NCBI RefSeq assembly: GCF_022808695.1
Contig: NZ_JAKZKW010000001.1
Coordinates: forward strand, 186,001-250,000
DNA length: 64,000 bases
Source of the DNA: Fundidesulfovibrio soli
GTDB taxonomy: Bacteria > Desulfobacterota > Desulfovibrionia > Desulfovibrionales > Desulfovibrionaceae
Direction: 5' to 3'
Positions 17,037 to 24,802 of this stretch are shown here, piece by piece. Under the pieces are notes generated by a model, which was not told the origin of the DNA, did no database searches, and was given only the letters and a program-made list of their open reading frames with translations. Numbering within the stretch: position 1 is the stretch's first letter; every line of letters begins with the position of its first letter. The translations under genes were made by a program, and so were the position numbers.

Positions 17037-17306
17037 GTGCCGCTGTACACCTACATTGCGACGTTCAAGGGCAAAAGCCACATCTCCCAGGACAGGCAAA
17101 GCAATTTCCGTGGTTTTATTGATGCCTGGACAGACACAGCCACCACAGCAGCGCTTGGTCTTCCGCCTGACCTCAAGCGCATTCTGTACAAAAATATGGA
17201 TCGATCTGACTTTGTAGAGGTCCAGAATAGAAAGCATGTTTGGAGAAGAGTGATTAACTTGGATGGTGACGATCTCGTCATCTATGCAGTTCAGACTCAG
17301 ACGTGA
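17037..17306 (+). CDS. small hypothetical orphan protein
   Basis: An 89-residue protein from a GTG start with AGAGAGG 6 nt upstream. No family recognised. It is soluble, with an N-terminal strand (PLYTYIATFKG), a central helical part and a C-terminal strand pair (RRVINLDGDDLVIYAVQT). Base composition is visibly more AT-rich than neighbours, and it stands alone between the AraC gene and a convergent operon, so recent acquisition is likely. Confidence 0.65.
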   Translation: MPLYTYIATFKGKSHISQDRQSNFRGFIDAWTDTATTAALGLPPDLKRILYKNMDRSDFVEVQNRKHVWRRVINLDGDDLVIYAVQTQT

Positions 17307-17383
17307 CTTAACTTCTGACGCCTGTTCTTTCCTGCATATTTGACAATTCATCCTTAAGGCTGTTTCGTACTGCTCCGTCGGAG

Positions 17384-17422
17384 TAAACAACAAAGCGGGT
17401 GCAGGCCGAAACCTGCACCCGC
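17384..17422 (-). terminator. terminator of the aldehyde oxidoreductase operon
   Basis: On the minus strand, GCGGGTGCAGG and CCTGCACCCGC pair perfectly around a 6-nt loop and are followed by TTTGTTGTTT. It lies 34 bp after the oxidoreductase stop. Confidence 0.9.
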
Positions 17423-17455
17423 ATTCATGCTCGTCCTGACTGACCTTGCGCTCCC

Positions 17456-19225
17456 TCAGGAACCAGTCACTTCCTTCGATGCCCCGAATTCCGCGATGCG
17501 CGCGGCGTACCCCTTCCTCAGCGCCTCCATGTAGTCGGCGTCCACGGGGCCCTTCCAGGTGGTTATCTCGCTGAAGCGCTTGGGGATCTTTGTGGCCATG
17601 GGGTCGAACCCGGTTGCTATCTTGAGCCGCCAGCGCTCCCGCCGCACGCCTTCCGACGCGGGCATGAGCCCCTGCGCCAGTTCCTTGTACCCCAGGCAGT
17701 CCAGGGCCTCGGCCACGCGCTCGGGCTTGTAGACCCCGCGCGCGAACAGGCAGGCCACCAGGTTGGTGAGCATCACGCGCTCGGTCTCGTCGTCGAGCAG
17801 GAACTTCACGGTCTTGTCCACGTCCTTCTCGGCGTGCTTCTGGTCGTAGGAGTAGCCGGAGGTGTCCAGGTGGGAATGCCGGAATCCCACGGTCTGCGAG
17901 ACGAAGTACGTCTCCCCCGTGGCGTACCCGGCCATCTCCTGCCCGATGACGCAGGCGAAGTCCTCTCCGCCGTAGCTCCTGGCCGCCACAAGGGCTCCCT
18001 TGCCCAGCGCGCCGTAGAAGTCGTTGCTCTTGTGGCCGATGTGCCACAGGGCCTTGCGGTAACCCTCCAGGTCCCCGAAGGCGAGGGGAATCAGGGTCTG
18101 CTCCTGGGAGACGAGCCCCTTCTGGAAGGCTTCGGTGGCCCAGGCCAGTGTAACTCCCGCCGAGATGACATCGAGCCCCTGGCGGTCGGACATGTCGATG
18201 AGCGACAGGATGCTCGCCGGATCGACCACGCCCAGCATGGTGCCCACGGCGAAGTTGGGCTCGTGGTCATAGGAGACCTGGTGGATGGCGAAGCGGTGCT
18301 GGTCGGAGAACTGCTCGCGCAGCATGCCCACGTGGATGCAGCCCACCGGGCAGCCGGAGCAGGCGGCGTTGCGCATGAGCACCTTGTCCGCGAAGGCCTC
18401 GCCAGAGCATTTGGCCACGTCCGGGTCGGAGGTGGCGGTCATGTTGCGCCACGGCAGGGACTTGATCTCGTTCAAGGGCAGGGCGTTCACCGGGGTGCCG
18501 AGGTTGTGGTATTTCTCCATCATCTCGGTGTCGGTCATCTGCTCGTGGATGGACTTGAACAGCTTGGGATAGCTCTTGTTCTCCGGCAGGGGCATGTTTC
18601 CGTCGCCGTGGATCACGATTCCCTTGAGGTTCTTCGCGCCCATGACCGCGCCCGAGCCCAGGCGGCCGAAATGCCGGAAGGTGTCCGTGTTGATGCAGGC
18701 GTAGGAGCTGAGGTTTTCGCCCGCGGGGCCTATGCGCAAAATGCTGCGGTGGCCCGAGTTGCCCGGCACCACCTTGCGCAGCAGCTTGCCCGTGGTGGCC
18801 ACGTCGGCGCCCCAGAGGTAGTGCACGTCCAACAGCCGCAACTGCCGGGAGCCCACCACAAGGCATGAGGGCGCGGAAGCCCTCCCCACCAGCACAAGGG
18901 CGTCCAGCCCCGCGAAGCGCAGCGCCAGGGAGCTGCGCCCGCCCGCGTGGCTCTCGGCGTAGTTCTCGTTATAGGGCGACTTGAAGCCGCACACGGTCTT
19001 GCTCATAAGCGGGAAGTAGCCGTTGAGCGGCCCGATGGCGAAGATCAGCGGTTGCCGCGGGTCGAATGCCGGAGCCGTGACGTCGCCGTATTTGGCGAAA
19101 AGCATGGCGGCCAGCCCGGAGCCCCCGCACCAGACGGACCTGCCGGGCAGCATCTGGATGTCGCCCTTGCCGGCGTCCAGATCATAGACCAGGACACGGA
19201 ACTCCTCGGGGTTACTCTGGAACAT
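17456..19225 (-). CDS. aldehyde:ferredoxin oxidoreductase (tungstopterin enzyme)
   Basis: A 589-residue member of the aldehyde:ferredoxin oxidoreductase family, which uses a tungsten bis-pterin centre and one [4Fe-4S] cluster to oxidise aldehydes to acids or reduce acids. The pterin-binding segment GRLGSGAVMGAKNLKGI lies near residue 187. Cluster cysteines are C289, C292 and C296 (CSGCPVGC), with the fourth probably in LVACLF near 512. Start ATG 19225 matches the family; the longer open frame overlaps the ferredoxin gene in another frame. It overlaps the four-cluster ferredoxin gene by 14 bp, so the two are translationally linked and the ferredoxin is the likely electron partner. Substrate cannot be set from sequence. 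Confidence 0.93.
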   Translation of the reverse strand: MFQSNPEEFRVLVYDLDAGKGDIQMLPGRSVWCGGSGLAAMLFAKYGDVTAPAFDPRQPLIFAIGPLNGYFPLMSKTVCGFKSPYNENYAESHAGGRSSLALRFAGLDALVLVGRASAPSCLVVGSRQLRLLDVHYLWGADVATTGKLLRKVVPGNSGHRSILRIGPAGENLSSYACINTDTFRHFGRLGSGAVMGAKNLKGIVIHGDGNMPLPENKSYPKLFKSIHEQMTDTEMMEKYHNLGTPVNALPLNEIKSLPWRNMTATSDPDVAKCSGEAFADKVLMRNAACSGCPVGCIHVGMLREQFSDQHRFAIHQVSYDHEPNFAVGTMLGVVDPASILSLIDMSDRQGLDVISAGVTLAWATEAFQKGLVSQEQTLIPLAFGDLEGYRKALWHIGHKSNDFYGALGKGALVAARSYGGEDFACVIGQEMAGYATGETYFVSQTVGFRHSHLDTSGYSYDQKHAEKDVDKTVKFLLDDETERVMLTNLVACLFARGVYKPERVAEALDCLGYKELAQGLMPASEGVRRERWRLKIATGFDPMATKIPKRFSEITTWKGPVDADYMEALRKGYAARIAEFGASKEVTGS

Positions 19226-19658
19226 GGCAGCTCTCCGTGCACGGCGCGAGGCGCGTTTCCGCGTCCAGCAGCGCCAGGCAGTCATGCGGGCAGAAGCTGA
19301 CGCACTGCCCGCAGTGGATGCAGACGTAGGGGTTGGTGTCGGAGTCCAGGGCGATGGCGTCCACGGGGCAGGCCGCCGCGCACTGGCCGCACTGGATGCA
19401 GATCTGGCGCTTGAGCAGCACCCCCCCACCGGACTTGCGCTGCGAGATGGCCCCGGTGGGGCAGGCCGCCGCGCATGGGGCGGGGTCGCAGGCCACGCAC
19501 AACTGGGCCTGGAAGCCGCTTGTCAGGCCACCCGAAGATTTGATGCGGATGCCCGCCATGTTCCAGGAAACCGACTTGTACACCAGCCTCGCGCACGCCA
19601 GAGAGCAGCAGTGGCAGCCTATGCAGCGCTCCATGCGGACCGCTCGGTGGACTTTCAT
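19212..19658 (-). CDS. polyferredoxin with four [4Fe-4S] clusters, partner of the aldehyde oxidoreductase
   Basis: A 148-residue ferredoxin. Four cysteine clusters are visible: CIGCHCCSLAC near the start, CVACDPAPCAAACP, CIQCGQCAAACP and CIHCGQCVSFCP. This fits four [4Fe-4S] centres of the HycB/YdhY type. GGGAGG lies 6 nt before ATG 19658, which settles the start. It is upstream of, and overlapping with, the aldehyde oxidoreductase gene and should carry its electrons to a cytoplasmic or membrane acceptor. No signal peptide, so it is cytoplasmic. Confidence 0.93.
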   Translation of the reverse strand: MKVHRAVRMERCIGCHCCSLACARLVYKSVSWNMAGIRIKSSGGLTSGFQAQLCVACDPAPCAAACPTGAISQRKSGGGVLLKRQICIQCGQCAAACPVDAIALDSDTNPYVCIHCGQCVSFCPHDCLALLDAETRLAPCTESCHVPE

Positions 19659-19883
19659 GATGACCTCCCAACCGGGGATTGAGCCGCCTTGGGAGCAGCC
19701 GTGCCGCACGAAAGGACTGCCTGACGCTGGCTGCTCCCGGCATCACCGTCATCAGTAGCCCGCCACGGTCCGGGCGGTCAATCGCAGGATGGAGATGCCC
19801 GCATCCTTGCGGCCACTGGCTGGTTGGCATTATCCCGTATGATCGGCGGCAGGGGAGGACTCCCCGGCCTGATTGGAGGTCTC

Positions 19884-20408
19884 ATGCGGATGCCAAGCGT
19901 GTTGATGGGAGCCTTAGCCGTCCTGCTGGCCACATGCGCGGCCCAGGCCAGGGACTTGAGGCTCGACTGCCCGGCGCAGGTCTTCTTCTCGCCCAAGGGC
20001 GGCTGCACCGAGGCCATCGAAGCCCTGCTCGACCAGGCCGCCGTGTCCGTCTACGTGCAGGCCTTCGGCTTCACCGCGCCCAGGATCCGCGAAGCGCTCA
20101 TCAGGGCGCAGAAGCGGGGCGTCCAGGTGCTGGCGCTGGTGGACAAGTCCAACCGGGAGAACCCCAGGTCCATCGCCCCCGCACTGCGCGAGGCCGGGGT
20201 GGAGGTGCTTGTGGACGACCAGCACGCCATTGCGCACAACAAGCTGATGCTGGTGGACGGCCGCACCGTCCTGACGGGCAGCTTCAACTTCACGGCCTCC
20301 GCCGAGAAGGACTTCGCCGAGAACGTCCTCATCCTGCACAGCCCGGAGCTGGCCGCAATCTATCTTGAGAATTTCCGGGCGCACCTGGAGCACAGTGCAC
20401 GGAAGTAA
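19884..20408 (+). CDS. phospholipase D-like (Nuc-type) exported protein, single HKD motif
   Basis: A 174-residue protein with an N-terminal signal peptide (about residues 1-22) and one PLD catalytic motif, HNKLMLVDGRTVLTGSFNFT, near residue 120. One-motif members such as the Nuc endonuclease act as dimers on DNA; the family also includes phospholipases. Here the small size and export signal favour a periplasmic nuclease or a phosphodiesterase, an inference. GGAGG lies 4 nt before the chosen ATG. It is divergent from the ferredoxin/oxidoreductase pair. Confidence 0.88.
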   Translation: MRMPSVLMGALAVLLATCAAQARDLRLDCPAQVFFSPKGGCTEAIEALLDQAAVSVYVQAFGFTAPRIREALIRAQKRGVQVLALVDKSNRENPRSIAPALREAGVEVLVDDQHAIAHNKLMLVDGRTVLTGSFNFTASAEKDFAENVLILHSPELAAIYLENFRAHLEHSARK

Positions 20409-21028
20409 ACGCCGGGTAGTCGAAATGGGGACCTTAAAAGGTGTTGCCTGCCTCGGACGCCAAAAGGAATTAAGAGGGCTCCGGTGTAATGGCAGCCCCC
20501 CGAAGTCTATGGGTCGGAATGGAAGGATCACTGGCTGTCTTGTGGATTAAGTTGCCCGATTGAAACGTGCTTAGAAATCGTTCGGAGGACTATAACACCG
20601 CTGTATTCGAAAATCTTACCAATGTTTCTGTTTCACTGCCGAGAACACCATTGAGTTTACTTCATGGATGGTTCATGTCTGTCGGCTTACGCCGGTAAAG
20701 AACCAGAAAACAATGGCTTTGCTTTGCCGGTTGCCGTCATTTTTAAGAACAATTTTCTGAGTCCATTGCTTCAGGACGCAGAAGACAGATGCAGGAATCA
20801 TCTGGCCTTCAAGATGCACACAACACAGTTGGCTGGTTGTGTGTCACGAATGTCGAATGTCAGAGAGGCACATGGTGAAGCATCTTTCAGCTCAACGCGC
20901 AGTGATTTGGATTAGATGTCGATTTGGCAGAGCAGCATTGTGTCGCCACATGGCCGATGAATAAAAAGCAATAGAATGCTGAACAGGTTTACAACGAATA
21001 TGGACGAATTTTAAAGTGCAATATATTG
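20409..21028. other. long non-coding, AT-richer spacer
   Basis: About 620 bp without a convincing gene. A 61-residue and an 83-residue open frame run through it, but neither has a good ribosome-binding site or recognisable sequence. No tRNA, IS end or terminator was found. Together with the next gene and the spacer after it, this forms an AT-richer island. Confidence 0.5.
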
Positions 21029-22915
21029 TCAGGAATTAGATTTAAGTATGCGTTTTAATATCCTGTCGGCACTTGCGCCATCGACTGCGGTGCAAAACTT
21101 CACAACATTCTCAAGCAAGGCGAATGCTTCGCGCCTCATTGGGGTGTCTGAGACGAGCATGTCAATCTTGGCAATGCATTCATCAGGTGAGCGCGCGCCA
21201 AGACAGAGTCCTTCCTCGACAAAATCAAGTATCGGCATTGACGACGAATAATTGTAAGAGAGTGAGATGTTACCCATCACCGCAGCCTCAATGACAAGGT
21301 TGCTGCTCATTGTGATAAGCAGCGATGAGGCATGGATAACCGCGAGAACGTCACATTTCTCGATGAGTTTAAAGTGGCTTGGGTTGCCTAGATCAGCTAA
21401 CAGGCTCTCGAACAGGTCAATCGGGTCGCCCGGGTGAAGTTTGATAACGACAAAAAAATCAGTTCGTTGCCGCAGGGCTTCAAGAGTGGGACGGATTTCC
21501 GTCAATTGGTTTGAGCGATTCTCCGTTGCAACAACGATAAGTGGCCTGCCATCCCATTCTGGGACAATCGTTTGCGTGTACGTCACGTCGACTTGCTTGT
21601 CCCGGCCATAGGCTTGATCATAATGAACGGAGCCCACCGGGATAATGGAATCCGCCTCAATGCCGGATTTGACCATCAGATCGGCGAGTTGCGAGCCGTA
21701 CACCAAATGTATCTTGGCCGGAAAGAATCTGCTCGCCGGGTGATCAGAATAGAGGATCGGGCTTACCCCAATGGAGTCTAGGTCAAAATGTGAAGCGGCG
21801 TTGAGAAGAAAACTACTGGACGTGTCGCCCTCATTGATGGCTACGACCTTTCGCACGCCTTGTGCCGCGATGATTTCTACCGAAGCGAAAGCAAACTCAA
21901 ATGAAGCCATGTAATGGGCAAACTTTTCATAAATGGTAAAGAGGGTAGCTATAAGGAAGCTGTTTAATGCATCAGGTCCGACCCTTAGCGGTGCTCGATA
22001 TGAAATTCGAGGAAGAAGGCCGCGCGTCCGGGCAGCAAAAAAACCCTTGATCAACGTGTCCATACAATAACTTAGGGCAAGCGTGCATGCCAGTGGATTC
22101 TCCCCGTCCTTCTCAGAATGCCTAATGACATGCGAAGAGAAATTTTTCAGCTGCGCTTCGGTTTCCTCCGTCAGGCAGAAAAAATAAACATCAAATCCCA
22201 TGTCAATCAACATCTTGCCGATAGACATGTATGTCTCGCGGTTGATCCCTGAGCCAGAGTCTTCACATGAAAACAAAATGGTTTTATCCGGAGAGACAAC
22301 GTGATCTATCAAACGGCAGTCTGCACCAGATCCATTGGCCTGCGCCTCCAGTATAAGTGGTTTCATTTCATCGAGCAGGTTTTTTGTTTCCAGTAGCTGG
22401 TCTGTCGAGCCGTTTTTGTAGCTCGATATTACTATTAATGAGTCTGCTTTGAATTTATCAAGTAAATATTCGTACGAGAAATAGTAGAAAAATTGCGAAG
22501 CTATACTGTGGTATAAGGCGGAGAATGACGCTGTCACTAAAGGATTCTGGGTTAATGAAGACTGGCCTATTATGATGTCTGCGGTGTCATACGCTTTTGC
22601 ATAGAGCGCTATCTCGTCCTGGTATGGGATCAAGTCTTTGTAGTAAGTGTGTTCAAAAGGAAGTGCTTCACCTCGAAGGGGGTGGTACATGTTGACGACA
22701 CGTGCATCAGGATAAGATTTTCTTAACTCTAACACATTTCCGACGAGCTCTTTTTTCCCCTGCTCAGTATCGCCATCTTCTCGGCAGGAATGGACCCAGG
22801 CTGTTTTATTCATCTTGTATCCCGCTATGATTACGGAGGCTTGTCGGGCGAGACGGCATGTGGCCCGCCGTGATTTCCCATGGTATTCTCGGACAGTGTA
22901 GATTAAGAGTGACAT
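21029..22915 (-). CDS. orphan glycosyltransferase-like / capsule biosynthesis-like protein
   Basis: A 628-residue protein with no signal peptide or clear membrane helices. The C-terminal third resembles GT-B type transferases of the capsule/CDP-glycerol group: PLIVVATENRSNQ, a VVIKLHPGDP motif and then KCDVLAVIHASSLLITMSSN and VIEAAVMGNISLSY, the usual 'do not own, choose another' acceptor-loop pattern. The N-terminal 300 residues are not recognised. Composition is AT-richer than the surroundings and no other polysaccharide gene is near, so horizontal acquisition is likely. The start is uncertain: no strong ribosome-binding site precedes ATG 22915; the in-frame ATG at 22813 is an alternative. 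Donor and acceptor unknown. Confidence 0.75.
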   Translation of the reverse strand: MSLLIYTVREYHGKSRRATCRLARQASVIIAGYKMNKTAWVHSCREDGDTEQGKKELVGNVLELRKSYPDARVVNMYHPLRGEALPFEHTYYKDLIPYQDEIALYAKAYDTADIIIGQSSLTQNPLVTASFSALYHSIASQFFYYFSYEYLLDKFKADSLIVISSYKNGSTDQLLETKNLLDEMKPLILEAQANGSGADCRLIDHVVSPDKTILFSCEDSGSGINRETYMSIGKMLIDMGFDVYFFCLTEETEAQLKNFSSHVIRHSEKDGENPLACTLALSYCMDTLIKGFFAARTRGLLPRISYRAPLRVGPDALNSFLIATLFTIYEKFAHYMASFEFAFASVEIIAAQGVRKVVAINEGDTSSSFLLNAASHFDLDSIGVSPILYSDHPASRFFPAKIHLVYGSQLADLMVKSGIEADSIIPVGSVHYDQAYGRDKQVDVTYTQTIVPEWDGRPLIVVATENRSNQLTEIRPTLEALRQRTDFFVVIKLHPGDPIDLFESLLADLGNPSHFKLIEKCDVLAVIHASSLLITMSSNLVIEAAVMGNISLSYNYSSSMPILDFVEEGLCLGARSPDECIAKIDMLVSDTPMRREAFALLENVVKFCTAVDGASADRILKRILKSNS

Positions 22916-23360
22916 TGTAGTCCAGGGCTAAATACAGTGTTGTGTATTTATACGCGATGGGATCATCCTGTTGATGCAACAGGACTGCGGATTATTCGTT
23001 CCTGTTGCTGGCGAGGGCTTCCTGGGTAATTTGCCACCCAATTCAAGCTGTCTTGCCGGCTCGTTTCAGGCTGCTCATAATGGTGACGACAACCCACCTT
23101 CCTTGCGGTCGAAGTGGCTGATGCTGTGCCGGCGATAGATTCGCGGCTGAACATTCCATTGCGGACAACCTTCGTTGGGCAGGTGCATTTCACCTCATGC
23201 TGAATGCCCAGGCCAGCACGGCGATGGCCAGATGAACGTCGAGGAGGCGTCGAAGGGGAGGGGCAGGAGAGTTAGAATTGGTAGTGAAGAGTATGCCGGA
23301 AGGACTGGCAGGCCGACGCTTTACTGCCATCGCGAGACACACAGGCCAGGAGGGAGCCCT
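22916..23360. other. non-coding spacer on the 3' side of tRNA-Pro
   Basis: About 445 bp with no supported gene. Several short open frames cross it on both strands, without ribosome-binding sites. One of 46 codons on the minus strand ends in a hydrophobic LLDVHLAIAVLAWAF stretch and might be a decayed gene end. Otherwise nothing is seen. Confidence 0.4.
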
Positions 23361-23400
23361 AAATGCAAAGGGGTTACAGCTTTTTGTGCTGTAACCCCTT
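23361..23400 (-). terminator. terminator downstream of tRNA-Pro
   Basis: On the minus strand AGGGGTTACAGC and GCTGTAACCCCT pair perfectly (12 bp) around a 7-nt A-rich loop, followed by TTTGCATTT. It lies 9 nt after the CCA end. Confidence 0.9.
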
Positions 23401-23408
23401 GGTTTTCA

Positions 23409-23486
23409 TGGTCGGGATGAGAGGATTCGAACCTCCGGCCTCTGCGTCCCGAACGCAGCGCTCTAGCCATGCTGAGCTACATCCCG
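23409..23486 (-). tRNA. tRNA-Pro (anticodon CGG)
   Basis: A 78-nt gene on the minus strand. It has acceptor CGGGATG pairing with CATCCCG, a D arm, an anticodon arm CTGCG-TTCGGGA-CGCAG with anticodon CGG, a T arm GGTTCGAATCC and an encoded CCA. It reads proline codon CCG, used heavily in this GC-rich genome. The AT-richer island lies on its 3' side. Confidence 0.96.
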
Positions 23487-23500
23487 ATGCGAGAGGACGG

Positions 23501-23529
23501 TAACTATACACTTGTCCGGGATTTGGCAA
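23501..23529 (-). promoter_or_regulatory. sigma-70-like promoter of tRNA-Pro
   Basis: On the minus strand TTGCCA (23524-23529) and TAGTTA (23501-23506) are 17 nt apart. The -10 box ends 14 nt before the first base of the tRNA. Confidence 0.65.
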
Positions 23530-23662
23530 GCAGGATTTCGGGTTGTCGTGCGCTTCCTTTTCAAGTAGAAAAGGAATTGCCTGTTTCCGGTTATTTGACG
23601 CGTATTCCCGCTCGTCAACTCCAGGCCGGGCTTAGACCCAATCAACCCAAAGGAACGCTATT

Positions 23663-24760
23663 GTGATACGTGTTGTTGTTGTCGACGACTCCGCCTTCAT
23701 GCGAAAGGCCCTCGCCTCCATGCTGGAGAAAGACCCCGATATCAGCGTGGTGGCCACGGCCCGTGACGGTCAGGAAGGCCTCGAGCTCATCCGCAAACAC
23801 AACCCCGATGTGATCACCCTCGATATCGAGATGCCCCGCATGGACGGGCTGACCGCTCTCAAGCACATCATGATGGAGATGCCCAAGCCGGTGCTCATGG
23901 TCAGCTCCCTCACGGTGGAGGGGGCGGAGGCCACGCTCAAGGCCATGGAGCTGGGGGCCGTCGATTTCATCCCCAAACAGCTCTCCAAGGTGTCGCTGGA
24001 CATCGTGAAGATCGAGGACGATCTGCGGGCCAAAGTCAAGCAGATCGCCCGGCGCAGGTTCATCCCGCCTTCCCATCTGCGCAGGCCCGCCCATACTCCG
24101 GCGTACGCACCGGCCGCTACGGCTTCAGCGTCGCACACGAACGAGGCCGAGCCCCGCAAGGAGTTCCACAAACCCTCTGGCAGCCTCTTGCACGACGTGG
24201 TGGCCATAGGCGTTTCCACGGGGGGGCCCCCGGCGGTGCAGAAGGTGCTCTCCGCGCTTCCGGCTGATTTTCCCGCCTCCATCATCATCGCGCAGCATAT
24301 GCCTGCGGCCTTTACCGGGCCGTTCGCCAAGAGGCTCGACAGCGTCTGCCAGGTGAGCGTCAAGGAGGCCGAGACCGGCGACAGGCTCGCCCCCGGGCGC
24401 GTGTTCATCGCCCCAGGCGGCAAGCACCTGAAGCTGCACCAGAAGGTGAGCCGCGTGGAGATCGAGATCACCACGGAGCCTGCCGAGGCACTCTACAAGC
24501 CTTCCGCCAACGTGCTGGTGGCCTCCGCCGCCGAGGCCGTGGGCAAGCGGGCGCTCGGCGTGATCCTCACGGGCATGGGTTCGGACGGCCTTGAAGGCGT
24601 GAAGGTGCTCAAGCAGAAGGGCGGGCGGGTGCTGGCCCAGTCCGACGCCACCTGCGTGGTCTACGGCATGCCCAAAGCCATCGTGGACGCCGGACTCGCC
24701 GATGAGATCATCGACATCGACGACATGGCCCAGGCCATCATGACGAACCTCTACAAATAG
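23663..24760 (+). CDS. cheB: chemotaxis response regulator protein-glutamate methylesterase
   Basis: A 365-residue CheB that removes methyl groups from chemoreceptors (and deamidates glutamine) when phosphorylated. The receiver domain (1-125) has D8, D9 and the phospho-acceptor D54 (TLDIEMPRMDG). A proline/alanine linker follows. The methylesterase domain has the catalytic triad S185 (GVSTGGPP), H212 (AQHMP) and D308 (TGMGSDG). The GTG start has AAGGA upstream. It heads the chemotaxis operon and opposes CheR encoded two genes later. Confidence 0.97.
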   Translation: MIRVVVVDDSAFMRKALASMLEKDPDISVVATARDGQEGLELIRKHNPDVITLDIEMPRMDGLTALKHIMMEMPKPVLMVSSLTVEGAEATLKAMELGAVDFIPKQLSKVSLDIVKIEDDLRAKVKQIARRRFIPPSHLRRPAHTPAYAPAATASASHTNEAEPRKEFHKPSGSLLHDVVAIGVSTGGPPAVQKVLSALPADFPASIIIAQHMPAAFTGPFAKRLDSVCQVSVKEAETGDRLAPGRVFIAPGGKHLKLHQKVSRVEIEITTEPAEALYKPSANVLVASAAEAVGKRALGVILTGMGSDGLEGVKVLKQKGGRVLAQSDATCVVYGMPKAIVDAGLADEIIDIDDMAQAIMTNLYK

Positions 24761-24802
24761 GCGTGAACCTCGTTCAGTTTTTGGACGAAAGCCGGGGAGC
24801 TT

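Noticed and set aside
19665-19883. Possible regulatory RNA between the ferredoxin and PLD-like genes
   Set aside because: No conserved riboswitch pattern or clear terminator seen; the gap fits two divergent promoters.
20514-20529. Partial match (12 of 16) to the tRNA-Pro 3' region, possible second attachment copy
   Set aside because: Too short and too weak to separate from chance in a 3-kb search. It would gain weight only if a relative lacks the DNA between 20514 and 23409.
20664-20915. 83-residue open frame in the AT-rich spacer
   Set aside because: No ribosome-binding site, no recognisable sequence, and composition is like the non-coding surroundings.
23175-23420. 81-residue open frame ending in tRNA-Pro
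   Set aside because: It runs through the terminator hairpin and into the tRNA gene.
23554-23576. 9-bp hairpin TTCCTTTTC / GAAAAGGAA upstream of cheB
   Set aside because: Short and AT-rich with no conserved context; could be chance. Kept only as a note.
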